From contig NZ_JBNASF010000019.1 in assembly GCF_049720995.1 (NCBI RefSeq), positions 1 to 30,642 on the forward strand: a stretch of DNA of 30,642 bases, given 5' to 3'. Positions 24,155-30,642 of the stretch are shown here, piece after piece. Source of the stretch: Methanothermobacter sp049720995 (GTDB lineage Archaea > Methanobacteriota > Methanobacteria > Methanobacteriales > Methanothermobacteraceae). The translations under genes and the position numbers were made by a program. The notes below the pieces were generated by a model, which saw only the letters and a program-made list of their open reading frames with translations, was not told the origin of the DNA and made no database searches. How positions within the stretch are numbered: the first letter of the stretch is position 1; every line of letters begins with the position of its first letter.

Positions 24155-25795
24155 TCATGGCTTTTTCCCAAGCAGCTCAACCGCCATTTCCCTTAATTTA
24201 AACTTCTGGACCTTTCCACTTGCAGTGAGAGGAAACTCGTCAACAAAAAAGACATGCTTGGGAACCTTGTATCTTGCTATTCTCTGGATTGCGTAGTCCC
24301 TGACATCCTCCTCGAGTATGTCCGCACCTTCCTCCCTGATCACAAAGGCACCGACTATTTCACCGTACTTCTCATCGGGTATTCCCACAACCTGCGCATC
24401 CTTTATACCCGGCATTGTGTGGAGGAACTCCTCGATCTCCCTTGGGTAGATGTTCTCGCCGCCCCTGATGATCATGTCCTTTATTCTTCCAACGATTGAG
24501 TAGTATCCGTCCTCATCCATCACAGCAAGGTCGCCGCTGTGGAGCCAACCGTCCTCATCTATGGCCTCAGCCGTCATTTCAGGCATCTTGTAGTAGCCCT
24601 TCATGACGTTGTAACCGCGGCAGCATATCTCGCCGGGTTCTCCGGGGCCCAGTTCCTCGCCGGTTTCAGGGTCTACTATCTTGACCTCAATGTGTGGTAG
24701 GGGTGTTCCAACGGTTTCGACACGCTTCTCGATGGGGTCATCCACACTGGTCTGTGTGAAGACAGGGGACGCCTCTGTGAGGCCGTAGGCTATTGTGACC
24801 TCCTTCATGTTCATGTCATTCATGACGCGCTTCATTGCCTCTATGGGGCAGGGTGATCCCGCCATGATCCCTGTTCTGAGGGATGAAAGGTCAAACATGT
24901 CAAACATTGGGTGTGTGAACTCCGCTATGAACATTGTCGGTACACCGTAGAGTGCTGTGCACCTCTCCTTTTCCACGGCTGCAAGTACAAGGAGGGGGTC
25001 GAAGAGTTCTATCATGACAAGTGTCCCCCCATGTGTGAGGATGGCCAGCACACCCAGGACTATCCCAAAGCAGTGAAATAATGGTACCGGTAGACACAGA
25101 CGATCATCCTCAGTGAATTTCTGTCTTTCCCCTATGTAGTATCCGTTGTTGAGTATGTTCCTGTGGGTGAGCATTACCCCCTTGGGAAAACCTGTGGTTC
25201 CTGATGTGTACTGCATGTTTATGACATCGGTGTTTTTGAGGGTTGACATCACACTGCGGAGTTCACTGTCAGGGACATGCTTTCCCAGGAGCATCAGTTC
25301 ATTGGTGTTGTACATCCCCCTGTGCTTCTGGGCCCCTATGTATATGACGCTTCTAAGTTCAGGAAACCTTTCACTCCTAAGGTGACCCCTCTCCTGGGTC
25401 CTGAGTTCAGGTACCAGTTCATAGAGTGTCTGCACGTAGTCAACATCCCTGAAACCGTCTATGATGGCTATTGCCTTCATGTCAGATTGTTTCATGACAT
25501 ATTCAAGTTCATGGCTCCTGTAGGCGGTGTTCACCGTTACGAGAACCGCCCCTATCTTCGCTGTTGCAAAGAGGAATGTCAGCCAGTCGGGTACGTTGGT
25601 GGCCCAGATACCCACGTGGTCACCCTTCCCTATCCCGATGGATAACAGGCCCTTTGCAAGGAGGTTGACCCTCTCATTGAACTCCCTGTAGGTGAACCTG
25701 AGATCCCTGTCAGGGTATACTATGAACTCCTTATCAGCGTATCTTTCAACCTGTTTCTCAAAGAATTCCCCTATTGTTTCCTCAGTGAAAACCAT
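24155..25795 (-). CDS. Acyl-CoA synthetase (AMP-forming)
   Basis: A 546-residue ANL-superfamily ligase that activates a carboxylic acid with ATP and joins it to CoA. Motifs are complete: 'YTSGTTGFPKGVMLTH' (about 196-211), 'AYGLTEASPVFTQTSV', 'GWLHSGDLAVMDEDGYYSIV', 'GRIKDMIIRGGENIYPREIE', and the catalytic lysine in 'FPLTASGKVQKFKLREM' near the C-terminus. The 'GENIYPREIEEFL' form is typical of fatty or medium-chain acyl-CoA synthetases rather than acetate. GGTGG lies before ATG 25795. It follows the thioesterase and the regulator on the same strand. An acyl-CoA ligase is unusual for an autotroph with isoprenoid lipids; salvage of an exogenous acid is one guess. Confidence 0.92.
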   Translation of the reverse strand: MVFTEETIGEFFEKQVERYADKEFIVYPDRDLRFTYREFNERVNLLAKGLLSIGIGKGDHVGIWATNVPDWLTFLFATAKIGAVLVTVNTAYRSHELEYVMKQSDMKAIAIIDGFRDVDYVQTLYELVPELRTQERGHLRSERFPELRSVIYIGAQKHRGMYNTNELMLLGKHVPDSELRSVMSTLKNTDVINMQYTSGTTGFPKGVMLTHRNILNNGYYIGERQKFTEDDRLCLPVPLFHCFGIVLGVLAILTHGGTLVMIELFDPLLVLAAVEKERCTALYGVPTMFIAEFTHPMFDMFDLSSLRTGIMAGSPCPIEAMKRVMNDMNMKEVTIAYGLTEASPVFTQTSVDDPIEKRVETVGTPLPHIEVKIVDPETGEELGPGEPGEICCRGYNVMKGYYKMPEMTAEAIDEDGWLHSGDLAVMDEDGYYSIVGRIKDMIIRGGENIYPREIEEFLHTMPGIKDAQVVGIPDEKYGEIVGAFVIREEGADILEEDVRDYAIQRIARYKVPKHVFFVDEFPLTASGKVQKFKLREMAVELLGKKP

Positions 25796-25814
25796 AAATC
25801 CACCCTTTTGTATG

Positions 25815-26231
25815 TTAATCCTCTTCCACTAGGTGTTCTTCAAGCTGTGACCTTATATCAGGGGGTATTGGCTTTTTCCTCTGTTCAATGAAATCGTAGT
25901 GGACCAGGACGGCCTTCCCCTTTGCCTTGAGTTCCCCGTCCTGCCAGGCCTCGTGACCTATGGTGAAGGATGAGTTTCCTATGTGTGTTATGTAGCTTCT
26001 TATCTCCACGTCACTCCCATAGTACATCTGTGCAAGGAAGTCGAATTCTGTCCTTACAAGGATGAGTTTCCATTTCTCATAGCTGAGGTCAAGGTCAGGT
26101 GTGAACATCCTGAAGATGGGGTTTCTGCCCTTCTCAAACCAGACCGCCAGGACAGTGTTGTTAACGTGTCTGAGGCCATCTATATCCCCGAAGCGTGGTG
26201 TCACAGTGATTCTGAACATCCTATCATCCAC
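25815..26231 (-). CDS. Hot-dog fold acyl-CoA thioesterase (4HBT type)
   Basis: A 138-residue hot-dog protein of the 4-hydroxybenzoyl-CoA thioesterase type. 'PRFGDIDGLRHVNNTVLAVW' holds the catalytic Asp region and the conserved HVNN; 'EIRSYITHIGNSSFTIGHEA' and 'AVLVHYDFIEQRKKPIPP' complete the sheet. It would hydrolyse an acyl-CoA, the reverse of the neighbouring ligase, so the pair may set the level of one acyl-CoA. GTG 26231 overlaps the stop of the regulator gene (TAGTG), giving coupled translation; ATG 26219 is an alternative. No signal peptide. Confidence 0.88.
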   Translation of the reverse strand: MDDRMFRITVTPRFGDIDGLRHVNNTVLAVWFEKGRNPIFRMFTPDLDLSYEKWKLILVRTEFDFLAQMYYGSDVEIRSYITHIGNSSFTIGHEAWQDGELKAKGKAVLVHYDFIEQRKKPIPPDIRSQLEEHLVEED

Positions 26232-26803
26232 TAGAATGGTGTGTAGACAACTGCCAGTATCTTTGCGTCAGTTTCCCCTGCTGCGTGGAGGTGGTGGGGT
26301 ACAACGGAGTCATAGTATATGCTGTCCCCTTCACTGAGCCTGTACTTCTCCTGTCCATATATGACCTCTATTTCACCCTCAAGGACGTATATGAACTCCT
26401 CTCCCTCATGGGATGATAGTTCGAAGTCGTCGCTGTGGAGTTCAACGTCGATTATGAATGGCTCCATGTGCTTGTCGCTTTTGCCGGCGCCAAGGGAGTG
26501 GAAGTTGAGGTTGCTTGTATCTGCCCTCTCCTCATAGCCTGAGAAGTGTATAACCCTCTGGGTTTTTCCTTTTCTGACTATAACCGGTTCATCCTGAACC
26601 CTGTCATCAAGGAGTGTGCCAAGTCTGACCCCAAGTGTTCTTGAGATCTTTATGAGGGGTGTGAGTGATGGTAGAATGTCTCCTTCCTCTATTTTCTTGA
26701 TGAGTTCCCTATTAACTCCACTTCTTTCTGAAAGTTCCTCCAGTGTGATGTTATGGTTATCCCTGAGCTGTTTTATTCTTTCTCCAACGGTGTTTGCTGG
26801 CAC
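26231..26803 (-). CDS. XRE-family regulator with C-terminal cupin
   Basis: A 190-residue regulator. Residues 8-62 are an XRE helix-turn-helix ('IKQLRDNHNITLEELSERSG', 'ELIKKIEEGDILPSLTPL'). Residues about 110-190 are a cupin: 'SSHEGEEFIYVLEGEIEVIY' and 'LSEGDSIYYDSVVPHHLHAA'. This pairing is common in bacteria and archaea, where the cupin senses a small ligand. It is first in the run with the thioesterase and acyl-CoA ligase, so it most likely controls them and binds an acid or acyl-CoA; that is inference. GTG 26803 is preceded by GGTGATC. TATA-like T/A stretches lie at about 26825-26860. Confidence 0.9.
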   Translation of the reverse strand: MPANTVGERIKQLRDNHNITLEELSERSGVNRELIKKIEEGDILPSLTPLIKISRTLGVRLGTLLDDRVQDEPVIVRKGKTQRVIHFSGYEERADTSNLNFHSLGAGKSDKHMEPFIIDVELHSDDFELSSHEGEEFIYVLEGEIEVIYGQEKYRLSEGDSIYYDSVVPHHLHAAGETDAKILAVVYTPF

Positions 26804-26903
26804 GTGATCACCTTAAAATTATGGTCCTGTATGTCTATTTCTAAAATTTCAGTTTAAAAAAATTGCTGTTTAAAAATGTTCACTGGCATAATCTGCCTGT
26901 GGA

Positions 26904-27260
26904 TCATTGATTCTGGTTCTGGTCCCTTCTGGCTGGCTCTGTTCTGTTTGTTCTGTTATCGGTATAGAATGTAACCTCTGTTTCATTGGTTGTGTTGTTG
27001 GTGACGTTTGTTATGTGTTTCTTCAGGATTACTGGCTGGAAAGCGGGGTTTCCCATAGGTTCTATCTTCTCATCGGAGGGAAGGATATCTGTGGGAAATT
27101 CAACTGCAAAGGAGGGTTTTATGAAGATACACAGTGTGGATGAGAAGCCATATGCAATGAGAGCTATCATTAGAACTGCAAAGAGCCTTCCCTTTTTTGT
27201 TGAGTTCAATGAAACACCTCTACTGTTTTTCTCATTTTTCTGATATTTTAATGTTGGCAT
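26904..27260 (-). CDS. Small membrane-anchored protein of unknown function
   Basis: A 118-residue protein: a basic N-terminal stretch (MPTLKYQKNEKNSRGVSLNS), one membrane helix at about 27-48 ('LFAVLMIALIAYGFSSTLCI'), then an exposed tail rich in Asn and Thr with many N-glycosylation sequons (NVT, NNT, NTT, NET, NRT). I do not recognise it. ATG 27260 has GGGAG 9 bases upstream; a frame from 27278 is less likely. A TATA-like CTTTTATA at 27322-27329 could drive it. Its start and leader lie inside, and antisense to, the eroded ammonium-transporter gene, which suggests that the gene either invaded that locus or arose from its promoter debris. Confidence 0.6.
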   Translation of the reverse strand: MPTLKYQKNEKNSRGVSLNSTKKGRLFAVLMIALIAYGFSSTLCIFIKPSFAVEFPTDILPSDEKIEPMGNPAFQPVILKKHITNVTNNTTNETEVTFYTDNRTNRTEPARRDQNQNQ

Positions 27261-28219
27261 GACAATCTGCTCCCGCAATTCCGGGGGACTTTTTGCGATT
27301 TGCCAGATGAAATTTTTCTGCTATAAAAGCTGCGCTGATATCAGGTGCTGTGGTTGAGAGGATGGATTTTCATCGTGGATAATCATTCATTTCCCTCTGG
27401 TTCAAATCATATATAACTGAGGCGGTCCTGAGCTATCCACCACCCATGACCATGAGGCTCCGGTTCACATCATATATAACGAAGGCCCGCTGGGTTGGGG
27501 CAAGGGACTCCTGCAGACCCTTGCTGTCTATGATTCTGCAGGTAAATGGTGGTGCGCCGCACAAGGGGTTTGCCGCCCCCTCCCCGCACCGGTCCGAGGC
27601 ACGAAGGCCATGCCACACCATCCTGGATACCCTGTGATAGGGGCCTGTTCTCTATGGTCTGGATTGTTCGGGTTCAACGCAGGTTCAGCCCTCAGGGCAG
27701 GTGACTTGCCGCAGCCGCAATGATTGTGACAAAAAAACTCTGCTGCCGCAGGTATGATCGTCTGGATGCTGATGGACAGAATCAAGATGAAAAACCAGCC
27801 CCCGGCGCCCTTTCAGGTGCGGTTGCAGGTCTTGCATCAATAAACCCTGCAGCTGGCTTCCTGAATACAGGTGCATGGATTTTAATGGATTTCTGGCAGC
27901 CATGATCTGTTACCCGGCCGTGTCCTGCTCAAGCCCCTCCTCGGGTATGACGCCTGGATGTTTTTGGAATTCATGGAGTCTCGGGTGTTACAGGAACAAT
28001 GGGTGTGGATCCATTTGCAATACCCCACCCTTAACCTGCCTCAGCTGTGGTTTCATAAAAGGTGGCAAGGAGCTCCTCACAGGTCATCGGTGCTTTTACT
28101 GTGGTTATCTGCACCATCACAGTTACATGCATTCCAGCAAGCCTGCTTAGGAAATGGGGGAAGATGGGATCTGGGAATAGAGATACATCCCTGAGGAAAC
28201 CGGTTACAGACTGAAGTAA
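27261..28219 (+). pseudogene. Decayed ammonium transporter (amt) gene
   Basis: This stretch has no full gene, but aligns along its length with the intact amt at 28929-30152, starting near intact residue 93. Retained pieces: 'LISGAVVERM' (27335-27364), 'GYPVIGACSLWSGLFGFNAG' (27625-27684, with 'SAL' following), 'AAAGMIVWMLMDRIKMK' (27742-27792), 'GAVAGLASINPAAGFL' (27817-27864), 'VFGIHGVSGVTGTMGVDP' (from 27960), 'QVIGAFTVVI' (near 28084), and the end 'EETGYRL' then TAA (28217-28219). These lie in at least three different frames, with an in-frame TGA at 27721 and an internal duplication at 27399-27485. The first 90 or so residues are missing. The gene is dead, and it is the former partner of the glnB at 28282. 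Confidence 0.9.
27399..27485 (+). repeat. Short duplication inside the amt pseudogene
   Basis: GGTTCAAATCATATATAACT with GAGGC (27399-27423) is nearly repeated as GGTTCACATCATATATAAC with GAAGGC (27462-27485), about 63 bases apart. The intact amt has one copy of the corresponding segment, so this is a duplication that arose during decay. Confidence 0.7.
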
Positions 28220-28225
28220 TCAGTG

Positions 28226-28235
28226 ATTTAAATAT
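28226..28235 (+). promoter_or_regulatory. TATA box for glnB (28282)
   Basis: ATTTAAATAT lies a few bases past the end of the dead amt gene. Initiation about 25 bases downstream (near 28255) gives a leader of about 27 bases with the GAGGTGGAG site. It explains how glnB can be expressed although its upstream partner is gone. Confidence 0.6.
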
Positions 28236-28281
28236 GGTGGGAGAATATAGATAAAAGCTGTTCACAGAGAGGTGGAGATCA

Positions 28282-28620
28282 ATGAAGAAGATCACGGCCA
28301 TTATCAGAATGGAGAAACTTGAGGATGTGAAGGATGCCCTGGAACTGGTTGGGATCCACGGAATGACCGTCTCAGATGTCAGGGGAAGGGGTCAGCAGAT
28401 GGGTATCCGTGAGAGTTACCGTGGTATGGATTACTGTGTGGATCTAATCCCAAAGGTTCAGATTGATGTGGTTGTTGACTCAGGGGACCTTGAAAAGGTG
28501 ATTGAAACAGTAACCGAAAACGCAAGAACAGGAGATATTGGAGACGGTAAAATCTTCATAACTGATGTGCTTGATGTTGTTAGGATAAGAACCGGTGAAA
28601 GGGGTAAGAACGCCATATAA
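28282..28620 (+). CDS. glnB: PII signal protein, orphan copy
   Basis: A 112-residue PII protein (GlnB/GlnK). The fold is complete: 'KITAIIRMEKLEDVKDALEL', the T-loop 'RESYRGMDYCVDLIPKVQID' with Tyr at its tip, the B-loop 'TGDIGDGKIFI' and the C-loop 'RIRTGERG'. Gln in 'RGQQMG' and Lys in 'DGKIFI' fit 2-oxoglutarate/ATP binding. PII proteins linked to amt genes normally plug the transporter when ammonium is high. Here the upstream transporter is a pseudogene, so this PII must act on the other Amt or another target such as glutamine synthetase. It is well preserved and has its own promoter and GAGGTGGAG site, which argues that it is in use. Confidence 0.95.
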   Translation: MKKITAIIRMEKLEDVKDALELVGIHGMTVSDVRGRGQQMGIRESYRGMDYCVDLIPKVQIDVVVDSGDLEKVIETVTENARTGDIGDGKIFITDVLDVVRIRTGERGKNAI

Positions 28621-28652
28621 TCAAGCATACATCACAGAAACCATCTGGTGAT

Positions 28653-28680
28653 GATAAGAACCTCTGAAAGGGGAAAGGCT
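28653..28680 (+). pseudogene. Fragment of a glnB 3' end
   Basis: GATAAGAACCTCTGAAAGG and the following GGAAAGGCT match the end of glnB (28584-28608) with about three differences in 25 bases. It lies about 33 bases past the glnB stop. It is probably a scar of the duplication that produced the amt-glnB pairs or of a gene-conversion event. Confidence 0.6.
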
Positions 28681-28808
28681 ATCCATCGAACCATTCATCC
28701 TATCCCCATCCCCTGATCCTCTTAATTTATTTAACATTTTTACTGTAAATTACCCTGTGCCTGAAATTATTTTAGTTTCATCCGCATTCCCTGAAATTTT
28801 AACCGGAA

Positions 28809-28818
28809 CATTTATATA
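28809..28818 (+). promoter_or_regulatory. TATA box for the intact amt-glnB pair
   Basis: CATTTATATA is a near-consensus archaeal TATA box. Transcription would start near 28840, giving a leader of up to about 90 bases before ATG 28929. This also rules out the upstream ORF start at 28818 as the real start. Confidence 0.65.
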
Positions 28819-28928
28819 TGAGAATGGTCCAAGTGATAGTGTCGGAAGTTGATTTCCGTTTTCCGGTATTGGAGGACGGGATTGAAAAAATGGAATTAAT
28901 AACAGCATGTATATTGAGGATGATCCTG

Positions 28929-30152
28929 ATGGACGCGGTTTTAAACTCCGGTGACACAGCCTGGATGCTGATATCAACAGCCCTCGTGATGCTCATGACG
29001 GTTCCAGGCGTGGCACTATTCTATGGGGGTTTAACAAAAAAGGAGAACGTGCTCAACACGATGTTCCTGTCCCTGATAGCCTTCGCAGTGACAAGCCTAA
29101 TATGGGTACTCTACGGCTATCAGTTTGCATTTGGGGCAGACATAATGGGACTAATAGGAAGTCCGGCGAACCTATTCATGAACGGTACAGGTGTCGATAA
29201 ACTCGCAGAACTCGCACCCACGATACCAGACTTCCTTTACATAGCATTCCAGTTAACATTCGCTGCAATAACAGTTGCACTCATATCAGGTGCGATAGTG
29301 GAGAGAATGAAGTTCTCAGCATGGCTGGCATTCACTGCACTCTGGGTGAGCCTGGTGTATGTACCGGTGGCCCACTGGGTATGGGGCGGTGGATTCCTTG
29401 CCCAGCTGGGTGCCCTTGACTTTGCAGGGGGTACAGTGGTCCACATAAACTCAGGTGTGGCTGCACTTGCACTTGTCTACCTCCTCGGTAAGAGGAAGGA
29501 CACAAGGCTGCTACCACACAACCTTGGCTACTCGGTGATAGGTGCTGCGCTACTGTGGTTTGGCTGGTTCGGATTCAATGCAGGTTCAGCCCTAACAGCA
29601 GGTGGACTGGCAGCATCAGCCTTCCTTGTGACCAACACGGCCGCAGCCGCAGGTATGATCTCATGGGTGATGATAGACTACCTCAAAACAGGTAAACCCA
29701 CAGTGCTCGGCGGCATATCAGGTGCGGTTGCCGGTCTTGTGGCAATAACACCCGCAGCAGGATTTGTAACGGTACCCGCAGCAATAATCATAGGCCTCAT
29801 AACAAGTGCCATATCCTACCTTGCAATATCATACCTCAAACCAAGGGCTGGATACGATGACGCCCTGGACGTATTCGGGATACATGGAATGTCAGGTATA
29901 TGGGGATCAGTGGCGACAGGGATATTCGCAGCGCCATTCATAAATGAACTGGGAACAGGTCTCATCTACGGAAACCCCGGTCAGATGACAGCACAGGTTA
30001 TAGCAGTTGTAATCGTCGCTGTCTACTCCTTCGTAGTTACACTGGTGATAGGAAAGCTACTGGACATCACAGTGGGCCTAAGGGTAACTGAGAAGGAGGA
30101 AATAGAGGGACTCGATACACACCTCCACGAGGAGACAGGATACAGAATCTAG
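28929..30152 (+). CDS. amt: Ammonium transporter, Amt family
   Basis: A 407-residue transporter with eleven membrane helices. The family marks are 'DAVLNSGDTAWMLISTALVM', 'TVPGVALFYGGLTKKENVLN', the ammonium-site Asp D164 and twin pore histidines H172 ('GGTVVHINSGVAALA') and H319 ('VFGIHGMSGIWG'), and the Phe gate region around F107. I take ATG 28929 as start because GAGGATGAT lies just upstream and the protein then starts like other Amt; ATG 28920 and 28890 are alternatives. It is followed by a PII gene 10 bases after the stop, the standard amt-glnK arrangement. GlnK binding blocks transport when nitrogen is plentiful. Confidence 0.95.
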   Translation: MDAVLNSGDTAWMLISTALVMLMTVPGVALFYGGLTKKENVLNTMFLSLIAFAVTSLIWVLYGYQFAFGADIMGLIGSPANLFMNGTGVDKLAELAPTIPDFLYIAFQLTFAAITVALISGAIVERMKFSAWLAFTALWVSLVYVPVAHWVWGGGFLAQLGALDFAGGTVVHINSGVAALALVYLLGKRKDTRLLPHNLGYSVIGAALLWFGWFGFNAGSALTAGGLAASAFLVTNTAAAAGMISWVMIDYLKTGKPTVLGGISGAVAGLVAITPAAGFVTVPAAIIIGLITSAISYLAISYLKPRAGYDDALDVFGIHGMSGIWGSVATGIFAAPFINELGTGLIYGNPGQMTAQVIAVVIVAVYSFVVTLVIGKLLDITVGLRVTEKEEIEGLDTHLHEETGYRI

Positions 30153-30162
30153 GGGTGATAGG

Positions 30163-30501
30163 ATGAAAGAAGTGGTGGCCATCATAAGACCCGAGAAACT
30201 AGAGGAAGTTAAAAATGCCCTCGAAGAGGTAGGGTGCCATGGGATGACTGTGACAGAGGTCAGAGGACGTGGAAGACAGCTCGGCATAACAGAAAGCTAC
30301 CGTGGAAGGGACTACAGGATAGACCTTCTGCCAAAAACAAAGATAGAGATTGTGGTGAACGATGAGGACCTCGAGATGGTCGTTGATACGATAGTTAAAA
30401 GCGCCCAGACCGGTGACATAGGCGACGGGAAGATATTCATCTCAGGAGTTGAAGAGGTTGTGAGGATAAGGACGGGTGAAATCGGTAAAAAGGCAGTTTA
30501 A
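30163..30501 (+). CDS. glnK: PII signal protein (GlnK type), partner of amt
   Basis: A 112-residue PII protein. 'EVVAIIRPEKLEEVKNALEE', T-loop 'TESYRGRDYRIDLLPKTKIE', B-loop 'TGDIGDGKIFI' and C-loop 'RIRTGEIG' are all present, with Gln in 'RGRQLG'. GGGGTGATAGG before ATG 30163 is a strong site. Directly behind amt, it is the likely pore plug for that transporter under ATP/ADP and 2-oxoglutarate control. It is close in sequence to the orphan copy at 28282, differing mainly in the T-loop (RGRDYRIDLLPK versus RGMDYCVDLIPK). Confidence 0.95.
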   Translation: MKEVVAIIRPEKLEEVKNALEEVGCHGMTVTEVRGRGRQLGITESYRGRDYRIDLLPKTKIEIVVNDEDLEMVVDTIVKSAQTGDIGDGKIFISGVEEVVRIRTGEIGKKAV

Positions 30502-30560
30502 ATCCTTAAAACCTCTATTTATTTCACCAATTTTAACAATAAATACTGGTTTTCTTGATT

Positions 30561-30642
30561 CCTATTTAATTACCTATTTAATTACCTATTTAATTACCTA
30601 TTTAATTACCTATTTAATTACCTATTTAATTACCTATTTAAT
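30561..30642. repeat. 12-bp tandem repeat (about 6.8 copies, runs off the window)
   Basis: The unit cctatttaatta repeats without any change from 30561 to the last base, at least 82 bases. Each unit contains the palindrome TTTAATTA or TAATTA. It starts about 60 bases past the glnK stop. Perfect copies indicate recent slippage; copy number may vary between strains. No CRISPR spacers are present. Confidence 0.95.

Noticed and set aside
27430..28200. Several open frames of 60-90 codons on both strands
   Set aside because: They are shadows in the decayed amt gene; the only coherent similarity is to Amt in changing frames.
28818..28928. Upstream start of amt at 28818
   Set aside because: It lies on the TATA box itself, and the Amt domain starts at 28929 where a ribosome binding site is present.
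30561..30642. CRISPR array
   Set aside because: Repeats are directly contiguous 12-mers with no spacers.

Overview
The window looks like a piece of a Methanothermobacter chromosome (thermophilic, hydrogenotrophic methanogenic euryarchaeon). Archaeal markers are an LSm/Sm-like protein next to ribosomal protein L37e, TATA-type promoters, GGTGA/GGAGG ribosome binding sites with many GTG and TTG starts, the ArfB deformylase of the archaeal flavin/F420 route, a NifH-like protein of the CfbC type (coenzyme F430 synthesis), and a class II ribonucleotide reductase carrying a mini-intein at the same kind of site as the well-known Mth RIR1 intein. From memory, strain Delta-H has a 134-residue RIR1 intein and two intact amt-glnB pairs; here the intein counts to 135 residues and one amt is a wreck, so I infer a relative rather than Delta-H itself.

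Layout. 1-2151: a GerW/YtfJ-like protein, an anchored beta-domain protein, a GyrI-like ligand-binding protein and a half-size EamA transporter, preceded by a duplicated 42-bp segment. 2289-6492 (+): galE, then a ribokinase-fold/AAA+ fusion and a TPR-CAAX-protease fusion, all tightly packed. 6511-8709 (-): galU, two small surface/membrane proteins and a UPF0235 protein. 8871-8954: tRNA-Leu(GAG). 9039-11778: DUF371 protein, two related tiny membrane proteins either side of a DUF123/GIY-YIG protein, CfbC and a CBS-pair protein. 11996-16070 (-): peptidase U32 protein, purF, a TOPRIM coiled-coil protein, L37e and LSm. 16289-19605 (+): PUA protein, ArfB and RNR with intein. 19847-21381 (-): a GT-C-like membrane protein broken by one frameshift. 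21629-26803 (-): XRE-cupin regulator, thioesterase, acyl-CoA synthetase and a large helicase. 26904-30501: a small anchored protein, a decayed ammonium transporter, glnB, a stray glnB tail, then an intact amt-glnB pair. The window ends in a 12-bp tandem repeat.

How the parts work together. galE and galU converge on UDP-glucose/UDP-galactose for cell-surface glycans. purF, arfB and the RNR are nucleotide and cofactor metabolism, sitting beside RNA/ribosome genes (LSm, L37e, PUA). The right end is the ammonium uptake and PII control locus, where one of two amt-glnB cassettes has lost its transporter but kept its PII gene behind its own promoter.

Most notable observations: the eroded amt with a surviving orphan glnB; the mini-intein whose +1 residue is the presumed radical cysteine of the RNR; the single-base frameshift in the GT-C-like gene; the galE-linked ribokinase-fold/AAA+ fusion that lacks the catalytic Asp and sits next to a TPR-CAAX protease; and the unannotated pair of 56- and 60-residue membrane proteins. 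Homologies are from motif recognition by eye; no database was searched.
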